A stretch of 64,000 nucleotides of DNA from assembly GCA_041690035.1 (NCBI GenBank), contig JBDNFC010000016.1, positions 1-64,000 on the forward strand, written 5' to 3'. A program made the translations under genes and the position numbers. The notes below the pieces were generated by a model that worked only from the letters and a program-made list of their open reading frames with translations, had not been told where the DNA came from and made no database searches. Source of the DNA: CALSPH01 sp041690035. Lineage in GTDB: Bacteria; Bacteroidota; Bacteroidia; NS11-12g; UBA955. Positions 36,196 to 45,748 of this stretch are shown here, one piece after another. The first letter of the stretch is position 1. Every line of letters starts with the position of its first letter.

Positions 36196-39045
36196 ATGAT
36201 GCCATTGCGATATACCAAATTACGTTTACTTTTTTTAATAGTTTCATTTTTTTTCAATCAATCTATGAATGGGCAAGGGTTGATTTTTAAAGGAGTGGTA
36301 GTAGATTCTATTTACGGCATCAATGTAAGCGGTATAAAAGTAGAATTAAAGCAAATGAAAGATACTTTAGTAGTACAAAAAACTACAGATAATAATGGCA
36401 ATTTTGAATTTAATAACCTAAACAGAGGTTTTTATCAGCTAGAAATTAATTCTGCAAGTTTTATATCAAAGCAACAATTTGTCCGACTTTTGGACAATAG
36501 ATTTGATACTATATTTTTGCAATTAAAAATAAGAGAGATAGGAGAGGTGGTTATAAAAAGAGAGGCAGCTATTTTGCTAAAAGGCGATACAACTCAATTT
36601 AAGGCAGATAGCTTTAAAACCCAAGACAATGCCAGTGCAGAAGATTTGCTAACTAAAATGCCGGGTATTACTACAGAAAATGGTGAGGTAAAAGCTCAAG
36701 GAGAGAAAGTGCAAAGAGTGCTAGTAGATGGAAAGCCATTTTTTGGTGATGATCCCAAAGCTGCATTAAAAACAATTGATGCTAAAAGTATTGATAAAAT
36801 TCAAGTGTATGATGGCAAAAGTGAAAAAGCTACCTTTAGTGGATTTGATGACGGTGAAACAGTAAAAACTATAAATATTATCACAAAATCTAATATGCGA
36901 AGCGGTTTGTATGGCAGGGTTACAGGAGGATATGGAACAGATGGCAGGTATTTGGGCACAGCAAATCTGAGCAAAATAACTGCCAAAAGTAGGCTAAGTA
37001 TTATTGGGCAAATGAATAATATAAACCAACAAAATTTCAATATGCAAGATGTATTGGGTTTGATGGGCAGCAGCGGGGGTGCAATGCGAGGAAACCCAAA
37101 TGGAAGAAATGGAAGACCAATCACATGGCCAGGGAATCCCGTTAACGATTTTTTTGTAGATAATCAAAATGGTATAAGCACCACTGCAGCTTTTGGTTTA
37201 AATTATTCGGCTATATTTAGTCCCAAATTATCTGTAAGTGCTAGTTATTTTTTAAACAATATGGGTATTGAAAATAGACAAGCTACAGAAAGGATTATCT
37301 TTGGTGGTCAACGCACCCCCCAAAATTATACAGAGAATACAAATGGTTTAAGCAGCACACTGACTCATCGCCTAAATGCAAGAATAGAATTTAGTATAGA
37401 TTCTGCAAATAAGTTTGTGTATGTGCCTAGTTTTAATTTTCAAGATAGGTTTAGCCGATCTTTTATTGATGCTCAAACATTTAATGCCCCCAACTTATTG
37501 CTCAATAAAACTAATAATAATAATGAACAGCTTAACGATGGTTTTTCTTTTAGAAACACCTTAACTTATTTGCATCGATTTAAAAAAGAGGGCAATACTA
37601 TCACGCTGCAAGGAACTGCAAATATTAGCCCTAATGCTGGTAAAACCAATCTGGATGCCCTTTCTCAATTTTATGGAAATACCGTAATTAGCGACAGTTT
37701 ATTGCAATTGTCAGACTTGCAAAATACCAGCAATACTTTTAAGGGAGAAGCTACTTATACAACCCTTCTTACAAAAAAAAGTCAATTGGAAATAAATGGT
37801 GAACATGGGCTTACAAAAAGCAGTAGTAGTAAATTTACAAATAACTATAACGCTGCTCAAGAGCAATATAATGTTTTAGACACCGGTCTATCAAATGATT
37901 TTAATAACATTAATTATGTCAGCCAAGTCGGTTTGCGTATTAGGCACAATCAAGAAAAATTGAGCTACAGTTATGGTATAGGGGTCATGCAGACAGTTTT
38001 AGAAAATAATGTTATTTTTCCGTCATTTCAAAAAAATACTGCCACTTTTAGAACCCTAATTCCTAATTTATTTGTACGATATAAACCTGCTAAAAGTATA
38101 CAGCTATTTGCATTTTACCGCATACGTCCCTCTGTTCCTTCTATCGCTCAATTACAGAATGTGTTAATAAATACAAATCCGCTAAGTCTTAATATTGGCA
38201 ATCCTAATTTAATTCAAGAAAACAGACATTTTGTATTATCTAGGTATAGTAATTTTGATGTCTTTTCGGGTAAATCAATATTTGTATTTTTTATGGCACA
38301 AGCAGCAAATAATTATATCGGCAATAGCACAACAGTGGCTTTTGAGCCCACCCAGGTTGAGAATATTGCTTTAGAAAAAGGAACTACCTTAACAAAGCCT
38401 ACTAATTTAAGCGGTTTTTTTATGAGCACGGGATCGTTGACCCTAGGTAGAAAGATAAATAAATTAAAATCTAATCTAAATACTACCTTAGGTTATAATG
38501 GGGTCAGAACTCCATCATTAATTAACGGGTTAAGCAATTTTAATAATAATATTTCTGGCAATCTTAATATTACATTGAGCAGTAATATCAGTAAAAAAAT
38601 TGATTTTAATATCGGTTTGGGTATTACGCAAACATTTGTTACTAATAACCTTCAAAGCAATCTCAATTATAACTTTACCTCACCAACTATCACCTCTAAA
38701 GTTTTTTATCAATTTTATAAGAATTGGTTTGCAGAAGTAGATTTTAGCTATGTGGCATACAGAGGACTATCTGATGGCTTTAATCCTAATATTTATTTAT
38801 TAAATCCATCATTGGGGTATCGGTCTACAAAAAATGTTTGGGAGGTAAAATTATATGTGTTTGATGCTTTAAATAGCAACCAAGCTGTGAGCAGAAATGT
38901 TTCTGAAACTTATGTAGAAGATATTAATAGCCTAGTCTTGCGTCAATATGGCATGATACAAGTTTTATATAACATTAAAAAGATAGCAAAAAAGGATGCC
39001 CCTGCCTTTGAAGCCCAAGATCCTATGGAGCGCAGAGGAAGATAG
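36196..39045 (+). CDS. Outer-membrane beta-barrel protein with CarboxypepD_reg and Plug-like domains
   Basis: 949 residues. Signal peptide about 1-25 (LRLLFLIVSFFFNQSMNGQG). An immunoglobulin-like regulatory domain (FKGVVVDSIYGINVSGIKVE, GNFEFNNLNRGFYQLEI) is followed by a plug-like part (ASAEDLLTKMPGITTENGEVK, VLVDGKPFFGDDPKAALKT) and a large barrel with alternating aromatic strands to the C-terminus. This is the OMP_b-brl_3/TonB-receptor-like group; I did not see a clear TonB box. The ligand is unknown. The last gene before a YdcF homolog 3 bases downstream. Confidence 0.85.
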   Translation: MMPLRYTKLRLLFLIVSFFFNQSMNGQGLIFKGVVVDSIYGINVSGIKVELKQMKDTLVVQKTTDNNGNFEFNNLNRGFYQLEINSASFISKQQFVRLLDNRFDTIFLQLKIREIGEVVIKREAAILLKGDTTQFKADSFKTQDNASAEDLLTKMPGITTENGEVKAQGEKVQRVLVDGKPFFGDDPKAALKTIDAKSIDKIQVYDGKSEKATFSGFDDGETVKTINIITKSNMRSGLYGRVTGGYGTDGRYLGTANLSKITAKSRLSIIGQMNNINQQNFNMQDVLGLMGSSGGAMRGNPNGRNGRPITWPGNPVNDFFVDNQNGISTTAAFGLNYSAIFSPKLSVSASYFLNNMGIENRQATERIIFGGQRTPQNYTENTNGLSSTLTHRLNARIEFSIDSANKFVYVPSFNFQDRFSRSFIDAQTFNAPNLLLNKTNNNNEQLNDGFSFRNTLTYLHRFKKEGNTITLQGTANISPNAGKTNLDALSQFYGNTVISDSLLQLSDLQNTSNTFKGEATYTTLLTKKSQLEINGEHGLTKSSSSKFTNNYNAAQEQYNVLDTGLSNDFNNINYVSQVGLRIRHNQEKLSYSYGIGVMQTVLENNVIFPSFQKNTATFRTLIPNLFVRYKPAKSIQLFAFYRIRPSVPSIAQLQNVLINTNPLSLNIGNPNLIQENRHFVLSRYSNFDVFSGKSIFVFFMAQAANNYIGNSTTVAFEPTQVENIALEKGTTLTKPTNLSGFFMSTGSLTLGRKINKLKSNLNTTLGYNGVRTPSLINGLSNFNNNISGNLNITLSSNISKKIDFNIGLGITQTFVTNNLQSNLNYNFTSPTITSKVFYQFYKNWFAEVDFSYVAYRGLSDGFNPNIYLLNPSLGYRSTKNVWEVKLYVFDALNSNQAVSRNVSETYVEDINSLVLRQYGMIQVLYNIKKIAKKDAPAFEAQDPMERRGR

Positions 39046-39048
39046 TAT

Positions 39049-39798
39049 ATGTTTTTTCTTTTATCAAAAATAATTACCCCTTTTATTAAGCCAATTTGTT
39101 GGATATTTCTAGCATTGATTATTGCAATAGTCAAAAAAAAATGGCGAATAAAATTTATATGGGTTGCTGTATTGCTAACCTTTATTTTTGGAAATAAATT
39201 TCTTGTTAATAAGGTATTGAGCAATTACGAGTATAAAATTGTGCAATTAAATGAGCAAGACACTTTTGATTATGCAATCGTTTTGGGTGGCTATAGCCGC
39301 AATAGGCTGTCTAACGGCCGATTAGAGTTTAATGAGGCGGGCGACAGACTTATAGCCGCTTTAGATCTTTTGCGCACCAATAAATGTAAAAAAGTATTAT
39401 TAACAGGTGGCGATGGCTCTATTTACAATATAGGTATTAGTGAGTCTAAAGAGGTTTTTATTTATTTAAAAGAAAATGGCTACTCCAAAAATGATTTTAT
39501 AATAGAGTCGCAAAGTAAAAACACCTATGAAAATGCCCTAAATTGTGCTCAGATATTACCTAAAAACAGCAAGATATTATTAATTACCTCAGCTTTTCAT
39601 ATGAAACGGGCAAAAGGTTGTTTTGATAAACTTGGTGTAAAAACCACCCCTTTTTCGGTAGATTATTTAACGGAAGGCAATGGAAAAGTATCTCCAGACA
39701 ACTTGCTTGTGCCAGATGGATTGGCTTTTGAAAAATGGGAGATTTTATTAAAGGAGTGGGTAGGTTTGTTGGCCTACAAAATGAGTGGTAAAATTTAA
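39049..39798 (+). CDS. YdcF family protein (DUF218)
   Basis: 249 residues. Two N-terminal membrane helices (about 8-25 and 38-53), then a soluble DUF218 domain with FDYAIVLGGYSRNRL, LLRTNKCKKVLLTGGDGSIY, SKEVFIYLKENGYSKNDFIIE, SKNTYENALNCAQIL and LLITSAFHMKRAKGCFDKLG. This is the ElyC/SanA/YdcF type fold linked to envelope functions in other bacteria. Starts 3 bases after the outer-membrane protein gene. Exact role unknown. Confidence 0.88.
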   Translation: MFFLLSKIITPFIKPICWIFLALIIAIVKKKWRIKFIWVAVLLTFIFGNKFLVNKVLSNYEYKIVQLNEQDTFDYAIVLGGYSRNRLSNGRLEFNEAGDRLIAALDLLRTNKCKKVLLTGGDGSIYNIGISESKEVFIYLKENGYSKNDFIIESQSKNTYENALNCAQILPKNSKILLITSAFHMKRAKGCFDKLGVKTTPFSVDYLTEGNGKVSPDNLLVPDGLAFEKWEILLKEWVGLLAYKMSGKI

Positions 39799-39868
39799 TT
39801 TTGCTTAACCAATTAGCAGTCTCATTTGGGTTATAAAATATTTTGCCAAGTATGAATGTTAAATTTTA

Positions 39869-40543
39869 CTAAAGTGATTTTTTTGCCCAAGCCAAAACTA
39901 TTTTGTTCTGTTCTGCCACACTTAACTGTGTATTGTCTAATAAATATGCCCCTTCTGCCTGCCTTAGCGGATTGATTTCGCGGTTGCTATCTGTTTTGTC
40001 TCGATAAGAAATGTTTTCTAAAATTTGCTCATAAGGCACATCTATACCCGCATCTGTCAATTCTTTATGCCTTCTTTTGGCCCTAATTTCTATGCTAGCA
40101 GTCATAAATATTTTTAATTTTGCATCAGGCAACACAAAGGTGCCAATATCGCGCCCATCCATTACTACATTTCCTTTTTCAGCCATTTTACGCTGTAAAT
40201 TTACCAAGTAGGACCGAACTACTGCCAATTCGCTTACTTGGCTTACCATGCTGCTTACTGCAGGCATTCTTATTTCTTTATCGATATTTTTTTTCTTAAA
40301 GTATATTTTTAATGCTCTGTTAAGTTTACTGTATTTAAACTGAATTAACTCTGCTGCTAGAATTGATTTAATGGCATCTAAATCTGTTATTTCAATTCCT
40401 GTTTTTTGTATTGCGTAGGTTATTGCCCTATACATCGAGCCTGTGTCTATAAATTTAAAACGCAAAGATTTCGCTAAATATTTTGCTAAGGTTCCTTTTC
40501 CGCAAGAGCTGTGCCCGTCTATGGCTATATTATTATTGTTCAC
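39869..40543 (-). CDS. cmk: Cytidylate kinase
   Basis: 224 residues. CMP/dCMP kinase: P-loop IAIDGHSSCGKGTLAKYLA, IDTGSMYRAITYA (acceptor site), VVMDGRDIGTFVLPDAKLKIF, and RAKRRHKEL, the lid region. Standard size. Its start overlaps the end of porQ by 11 bases, a pairing that I know as common in Bacteroidota. Confidence 0.95.
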   Translation of the reverse strand: MNNNNIAIDGHSSCGKGTLAKYLAKSLRFKFIDTGSMYRAITYAIQKTGIEITDLDAIKSILAAELIQFKYSKLNRALKIYFKKKNIDKEIRMPAVSSMVSQVSELAVVRSYLVNLQRKMAEKGNVVMDGRDIGTFVLPDAKLKIFMTASIEIRAKRRHKELTDAGIDVPYEQILENISYRDKTDSNREINPLRQAEGAYLLDNTQLSVAEQNKIVLAWAKKSL

Positions 40544-41594
40544 TTTTATTTATGTTAGATTTTTTTGTGTAAATGGTGGCGATATTAAAAACGATGGAGA
40601 ATTGATTTGTTGTAATGCCTGGAAAAAATGCACTGCTTGCATAGTTTACATGAATTTTGTATAATTCAATTCCAAAACCCCAAGCAAATCCTGTAAGTTT
40701 TTTTCTATTTTCTGGACTTAGTTCTCTCCTCATTTGATGATTATAGCCTAGTCTAAGGTGAGTAAATTCGCCTAAAAGCAATTCTGTCCCTAAGCTTAAA
40801 TGTCTTAGTGCATTGTCTCCAATACTAATTTTTTTAGGCAATGCTGATGCATCTAAACTCGTGTTTTGGCTTGCCCCATCTCTTCTCACATAGCGCATGT
40901 CTAATTGTTGCAGATTGTGCAATAGTAGGTTAAACCGAAATGGTGTATGCTCCAATTTTTTTGAATACGAAAATTCTATATTAAGCGGCATCCCTTCTTT
41001 AATATTTTTGGTATAATTTTTTAGGGTAACTCCTGCATTTCTTATCACAAAACCCATATTGGTATTGCCACTACTATCTTTGTAATGCAAACCTGCATCT
41101 AATGCCATGCCGCTAGAAAAATATGATTCTGATTGATTGTAAATAAATTTAAAATTACCACCTAAAGTGAGCCTGTCAGTTAATTTTTTGGCTGTTCCAG
41201 TATAAAAAGCATAATTATTGACTGAAAATTTTCCAGTAGACTGCCCAGTCTCGTCATATCCGTCAAATTGCCCATAATTTATATAAAGCATACCAGCATG
41301 TATGGCTTGTCCTTTTATTTCAAAAACATAGCCAAGGTTTCCAAAATTAATGTCTTTAATATAGTTATTATAAGAAACATTTAACCTGTTTTTCATTTTT
41401 TCATTCAATAAAGCAGGGTTTCGCACCAATACACTTGGGTCAGCGCTCAGCTGTGCAATATTGGCACCTTGCAAGGCACTAATTACAGGAGAAAGTTTGA
41501 GGTTTAAAAATTCGTTTGTGTATCTGCCGCCTGCCTGCGCCCAAATTAATAGATTAGCAGCAAGTAAATAACACAATAATAGCCCTTTTTTCAT
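40533..41594 (-). CDS. porQ: Type IX secretion system protein PorQ
   Basis: 353 residues. Signal peptide MKKGLLLCYLLAANLLIWAQ, then the PorQ/UPF0164-like barrel start: LKLSPVISALQGANIAQLSADPSVLVRNPALL, followed by alternating strands such as GMLYINYGQFDGYDETGQ, ALDAGLHYKD and SLGTELLLGEFTHLRLGYNH. PorQ is an outer-membrane barrel that interacts with PorZ/PorU of the T9SS attachment complex. Located immediately upstream of cmk with overlap. Its presence and the type B sorting domain at 17491-17764 show an active T9SS lineage. Confidence 0.9.
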   Translation of the reverse strand: MKKGLLLCYLLAANLLIWAQAGGRYTNEFLNLKLSPVISALQGANIAQLSADPSVLVRNPALLNEKMKNRLNVSYNNYIKDINFGNLGYVFEIKGQAIHAGMLYINYGQFDGYDETGQSTGKFSVNNYAFYTGTAKKLTDRLTLGGNFKFIYNQSESYFSSGMALDAGLHYKDSSGNTNMGFVIRNAGVTLKNYTKNIKEGMPLNIEFSYSKKLEHTPFRFNLLLHNLQQLDMRYVRRDGASQNTSLDASALPKKISIGDNALRHLSLGTELLLGEFTHLRLGYNHQMRRELSPENRKKLTGFAWGFGIELYKIHVNYASSAFFPGITTNQFSIVFNIATIYTKKSNINKSEQ

Positions 41595-41673
41595 CCAAAC
41601 AAAGGTACTAATTATTTTGTAATCCTTCTATTTTTATTTAGTACCACGATATTATTTTCTCTTCTTATTTTAA

Positions 41674-41704
41674 TTTTGGTAATATTATTTTTTTCTTATA
41701 TTTG
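41674..41704 (+). promoter_or_regulatory. Candidate promoter with a near-leaderless transcript
   Basis: TTTTG at 41674-41678, 18 bases, then TATATTTG at 41697-41704. Both boxes fit the Bacteroidota consensus. The next ATG (41713) is 8 bases beyond the second box, so the mRNA would begin at or within a few bases of the start codon. Confidence 0.5.
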
Positions 41705-41712
41705 TGATTGAA

Positions 41713-42105
41713 ATGAAAAAATTAATACCTTACTTATTAGCTATGCCATTTGCAGCATTATTTATACCTTCATGCACCAAAAATGAAGAGCCTCCAAAAA
41801 CACCAGATCCAATTATTGTGCCTATAGATTCTAGTATAAAATGCAATACTATTACTTTTGACGCACACATTAACCGTATTTTTGTTACAAATTGTGGAAA
41901 TTGTCACATGGGAGTAAATAATAATGGGGGCATAAATTTTGAAGGCTACGCTAAATTAAAGGCAGCCGTTGAAACTGGAAAAGTATGGGGTGCTATTAAT
42001 CATTCTACAGGTTTTAAAGCGATGCCTCCAGGAGGCAATAAAATCAACAAATTGCAGCTAGACAGCATAAATTGCTGGAGAGGTAATGGATACAAGCAAA
42101 ACTAG
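41713..42105 (+). CDS. Small c-type cytochrome lipoprotein
   Basis: 130 residues. Lipoprotein signal with C21 in a lipobox (AALFIPSC). One heme-binding motif CGNCH at 61-65 within VTNCGNCHMGVNNNGG and a later Met in FKAMPPGGNKI as probable distal ligand. The pattern DAHINRIFVTNCGNCH is common in Bacteroidota outer lipoprotein cytochromes. A GTG at 41704 is in frame but lies in the promoter box; ATG 41713 is better. Electron partner unknown. Tail-to-tail with the next gene, 7 bases apart. Confidence 0.75.
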   Translation: MKKLIPYLLAMPFAALFIPSCTKNEEPPKTPDPIIVPIDSSIKCNTITFDAHINRIFVTNCGNCHMGVNNNGGINFEGYAKLKAAVETGKVWGAINHSTGFKAMPPGGNKINKLQLDSINCWRGNGYKQN

Positions 42106-42112
42106 TTTGCGA

Positions 42113-43390
42113 TTACATAAATGTATTTTTAATCCATAAATCATATATATGTTGGGTAATAAACATTGCCAAACTATACAATATTATTATCACCCCAAAA
42201 ATAGTTTTTAAGACAGCTTTGTTTTTTAAATTATCCTTAAACTCTAACCAGAAATAATGTACTATTGTGCCCATAATGAGCGCAAAGAATAAGCCAGATT
42301 GGCGCATAGTAAAAACATGCACAAAAGCATGCTGAGCCATAACTGCATACCAAACAAAACTGGCAAAGAGCATGATAATGGCATAAAATTTTAAATAGAA
42401 ACTTGAGTGTTTTTTTAATCTTTCAAATGCATAAATAATCATAGACAACAGCGCAAATCCAGGTATAGGAAAAAATCTTTCTACCCTATTTATCCAAACA
42501 AACGGCATGCTCAAATATTCGGTAACTCCAAATGGAGCCTCAAGTTTAGTCATCGGGCCAGAGGTTTCAATTCCAGCGGTGCGCAATTTTGCAGTTTCTG
42601 TGAGGTCTTTTATAGCCTCTGCTAGGCTGCCAAAATATGCTACATTCTGCCATAAATGTAAGAATACCCCAAGAACTGCAGCCAAACCAATCCACAAATT
42701 TAATTCTGTAAAAATCTTTCTCTTCACATAGATGCTATAAAAAATACAGATTATGGCTATGTATAAAATCGGTTCAAAAGAAATATTAGAAACTATAATT
42801 GTTATAAAAAATAAGGGAATCAACCATTTATTTGTTTTTGTTAATTGATACTTGATTAAGCAAATTAAAAATCCACATTTAAACAACTCCTCATATACAT
42901 GCTTGTGCAAACTGTCCGACCATCCAAGGTAATAGTTAGATATAATAATCAAGAACCAACTCATCCATACAATTTTTTCATTTTTAATAATAAGATGAAG
43001 CAATTTTTGTAAGAGTATTGCATATATTAAACTTATAAATATCATTGCAAATCGCAGCAATATTTCTTTTTTACTGTTTAAAATCTTGCTATAACCATAG
43101 GCAAATAAATCTGGCAAGGCAGGGTAGTGGGTGTATGCAGTTAGTTTAAAAGTGCTATCTTTTACAGGTACTTTGTAATAATGCATTGGTAATCCATATG
43201 TTTTTTTTATACCACTGTCGGTAAAATATAGCACTGCAGAATATAAATTAATGTCACTATAAGCATCGCCACGCATAAAATTTCTGCGTTCCGAATGCTC
43301 AAACATACTAATGTTAATAGCCCGATAGCCAATAAAAAACAATGCAAAAAGTAAAACCAACCAATATTTTATTTTTTTAAACTCGCTCAT
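42113..43390 (-). CDS. Multi-pass membrane protein of unknown function
   Basis: 425 residues from ATG 43390 (a TTG three bases before is unlikely). About 10 membrane helices: starts YWLVLLFALFFIGYRAI, then helices near 110, 135, 165, 190, 210, 250, 320, 345, 380 and 405. The first periplasmic loop has DAYSDINLYSAVLYF and YTHYPALPDLFAYG, resembling the D-x-x-Y/ YPP loop of lipid-linked glycosyltransferases (GT39/ArnT-like), but I cannot assign a family with confidence. It overlaps the GT9 gene by 14 bases, which fits a role in envelope glycosylation. Confidence 0.6.
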   Translation of the reverse strand: MSEFKKIKYWLVLLFALFFIGYRAINISMFEHSERRNFMRGDAYSDINLYSAVLYFTDSGIKKTYGLPMHYYKVPVKDSTFKLTAYTHYPALPDLFAYGYSKILNSKKEILLRFAMIFISLIYAILLQKLLHLIIKNEKIVWMSWFLIIISNYYLGWSDSLHKHVYEELFKCGFLICLIKYQLTKTNKWLIPLFFITIIVSNISFEPILYIAIICIFYSIYVKRKIFTELNLWIGLAAVLGVFLHLWQNVAYFGSLAEAIKDLTETAKLRTAGIETSGPMTKLEAPFGVTEYLSMPFVWINRVERFFPIPGFALLSMIIYAFERLKKHSSFYLKFYAIIMLFASFVWYAVMAQHAFVHVFTMRQSGLFFALIMGTIVHYFWLEFKDNLKNKAVLKTIFGVIIILYSLAMFITQHIYDLWIKNTFM

Positions 43391-44519
43391 CAATTAGTGT
43401 TTTTACGGCCGCTATAATTTCGTTTGTTTTAATATTTTTTATGCAGAAATTATTGCCTTTACAAGGCAATTCTTTTGTGTGGTGCACACAAGGAGAACAA
43501 TGTACCTTATGGTTTATTTCTTTATAATTCTTGCTTTCTATAAGCCATTTTGGTGCAAGCGATTGAGATTGTGTTGGTCCCCAAATTGCTACTAAGGGTA
43601 TTGCCAATCTAGCAGCAATGTGTAATGGTGCAGAATCTATGCTTACAATTGCTATTGCAGAATCTACTTGCATTTGCAATAATTTTTCAAAACTATATTT
43701 GCCTGCCCAATTTTCTATTCTATCTTTTTTTATCACCTGTGCAATTGTGTTTTCATTATCTGCCGCATCGCTAGGAGAGCCTATTAGCGCTATATTATAA
43801 TTTGTTTGCTTAATTAAAGTGTTAATAAGCTCTTCCAATTGTGATTGATCTAGTTTTCTTTGCAGACTAAGGCTGCTGCATGAATTATTAATTATTATAA
43901 TATTTTTACTAATATTTTTAGAGACAAAAGGTAATTGATATCTATCTATAATTTTAGCATTAGCTTTTAAACTCATTTCATTATAATTTTCCTCTGTTGG
44001 GATAAAATGATTAAAATAAATATTATGTGTATTTAAATAATTTCTAAAGTTTACTTTTTCAAATTCAAATCCAAAACGGTTTTTGCTAAAGGTGTAAAGG
44101 GAAAAAATAGTAGTAAGCCTAGAATAAACCTCAAAGTCAAAACACCAAGAATTAATGCTTCGCAAACAATAATAACTTGTTTTTATGCTGCTTTTAAACA
44201 TAGAAAAAAAATTATTGTCATCAATTATCAAAATGTTGTCAAATAGTTTCATCAATTTAGCACCTTCTGCTAGTCCACTGCCACAAATAAGTGTTATTTT
44301 AGCTAGTGGATATTTATTTTTTAATGCAAGTATTGCATCAGCGCCAAGAATTAAACTGCCAAAGCCTAAAAGCTTGATAATGAAAATTTCTTTTGGTGGA
44401 TTTGCTAATTCATGGTTTATCCGCAATAATTTTCCTAATATTTTCACAATTGGCAGGTGCAAGGCCACAAGAAATTTACCCAATAAATTGTCTATTTTTT
44501 GTTTGGTACGAATTTTCAA
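43377..44519 (-). CDS. Glycosyltransferase family 9 (ADP-heptose:LPS heptosyltransferase-like)
   Basis: 380 residues, GT-B fold. KEIFIIKLLGFGSLILGADAILALKNKYP is the GT9 N-terminal pattern, and VSIDSAPLHIAARLAIPLVAIWGPTQSQSLAPK is the donor site near residue 300. A cysteine motif CSPCVHHTKELPC with FCIKNI follows near the C-terminus. The latter Cys cluster is common in GT9 members. Start is TTG at 44519. It likely adds heptose or another sugar to lipopolysaccharide core. Co-transcribed with the following membrane protein. Confidence 0.82.
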   Translation of the reverse strand: MKIRTKQKIDNLLGKFLVALHLPIVKILGKLLRINHELANPPKEIFIIKLLGFGSLILGADAILALKNKYPLAKITLICGSGLAEGAKLMKLFDNILIIDDNNFFSMFKSSIKTSYYCLRSINSWCFDFEVYSRLTTIFSLYTFSKNRFGFEFEKVNFRNYLNTHNIYFNHFIPTEENYNEMSLKANAKIIDRYQLPFVSKNISKNIIIINNSCSSLSLQRKLDQSQLEELINTLIKQTNYNIALIGSPSDAADNENTIAQVIKKDRIENWAGKYSFEKLLQMQVDSAIAIVSIDSAPLHIAARLAIPLVAIWGPTQSQSLAPKWLIESKNYKEINHKVHCSPCVHHTKELPCKGNNFCIKNIKTNEIIAAVKTLIDERV

Positions 44520-44580
44520 AATTAAATCAGAAATTAATGTTCAAATATCTTTCAATTTTATAACTTATCATAAAAAACAT

Positions 44581-44588
44581 TAAATTTG
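44581..44588 (+). promoter_or_regulatory. Candidate -7 element upstream of the 44642 gene
   Basis: TAAATTTG, 53 bases before the ATG at 44642, fits TAnnTTTG. The gene group 44642-ung-ftsE is closely spaced and may be transcribed from here. Confidence 0.4.
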
Positions 44589-44641
44589 CATCTTTAAAAT
44601 AATTAACCCTGAGTATTCTATCTAAACCTTAAGAATCAAAA

Positions 44642-45061
44642 ATGATAAAAAAACACCTCCCATCTTTATTTTTATTTTCTTTTTTACTGTCAATTGGTGT
44701 GGCTTTAGCATGGAATAATTCAACTTCAAAAAGTGCCCAACAAAACAAGAATGCTAAAACAAAAAATAATGACAGTGCCAAAAATCAATTTATTATGCCA
44801 GCATTTCAAGAAAGGGTTGCTGACCCCAATATGCCTAAAGGTTTAACAGCACAACAATACCAACAATATTTGCAAGAAAAAGCAATGTACGAAACTCAAG
44901 AGGCTGAATATAACAGACAAAAAGCAGCGTATGAAAAACAAATGAGAGAGAGCGGTGCACCAACAAGTGTCAAGGCTGCAATAAAAACTAGAATACAACA
45001 ATTGGAGGAGGAGTTTTTAGCCAAAAGAAAACAAGACAGCATTACAAATTTAAATAAATAG
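44642..45061 (+). CDS. Hypothetical exported protein with a coiled-coil segment
   Basis: 139 residues. Signal or membrane anchor HLPSLFLFSFLLSIGVALAW (about 5-24), a low-complexity region rich in N, K, S (residues about 25-45), then FIMPAFQERVADPNMPKGLT and a probable coiled coil QYLQEKAMYETQEAEYNRQ continuing to AAYEKQMRE. Ends in LAKRKQDSITNLNK. No family recognised. It ends just before ung (2-base gap). Possibly a periplasmic structural protein. Confidence 0.62.
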   Translation: MIKKHLPSLFLFSFLLSIGVALAWNNSTSKSAQQNKNAKTKNNDSAKNQFIMPAFQERVADPNMPKGLTAQQYQQYLQEKAMYETQEAEYNRQKAAYEKQMRESGAPTSVKAAIKTRIQQLEEEFLAKRKQDSITNLNK

Positions 45062-45063
45062 TA

Positions 45064-45717
45064 GTGGATTATTTAATAAATAATGATTGGGATGAGCATA
45101 TTGCTCCATTATTTAGGTTAGAAGAGTTTAAAAAAATTGAAAAATTTTTGGTAAAAGAAAAATCTATCTTACCGCCAAAGCACCTTATTTTTAACGCTTT
45201 TAGACAATGCCCATTTTTAGGTTTAAAAATTGTTGTTATTGGCCAAGATCCCTATCATGGTTTGGAGCAAGCGAATGGCTTAGCATTTTCTGTCAATAAT
45301 TTAGCGTCTATTCCACCATCATTGCGCAATATTTTTAAAGAGATAAAAAGTGATTATCCAAATTTTAATGCACTAAATGGCGATTTGACATACCTTGCAA
45401 ACCAGGGAGTATTGTTGCTTAATTCTTTATTAACTGTATCTCAAGGCTTGCCTGGTTCGCATCAGAAAGCAGGATGGCAATGGTTTACAACTTATATAAT
45501 AGCTTTGATTAGCGCATTAAAAACCAATGTGGTATTTATGTTGTGGGGCAAATATGCACAAACTTTTATACAATTTATTGATAAAGAAAAGCATTTAGTG
45601 CTTACTGCAGCGCACCCTTCACCATTATCATATCACAGAGGTTTTAAAGGTTGCAGCCATTTTAAAAAAGCCAATGCCTATTTAGTTGAACATTCTATAA
45701 AACCTGTGGAGTGGTAG
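45064..45717 (+). CDS. ung: Uracil-DNA glycosylase
   Basis: 217 residues. Family 1 UDG that removes uracil from DNA. Motifs: VIGQDPYHGLEQANGLAFSV (water-activating Asp and uracil-binding Asn region), LLLNSLLTV, and the leucine-loop AAHPSPLSYHRGF. Start GTG at 45064, 2 bases after the upstream stop; no ATG is nearby in frame. Size matches the family. Confidence 0.95.
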   Translation: MDYLINNDWDEHIAPLFRLEEFKKIEKFLVKEKSILPPKHLIFNAFRQCPFLGLKIVVIGQDPYHGLEQANGLAFSVNNLASIPPSLRNIFKEIKSDYPNFNALNGDLTYLANQGVLLLNSLLTVSQGLPGSHQKAGWQWFTTYIIALISALKTNVVFMLWGKYAQTFIQFIDKEKHLVLTAAHPSPLSYHRGFKGCSHFKKANAYLVEHSIKPVEW

Positions 45718-45748
45718 TGGTAATTATATTTTAATTTTGAACACAATT

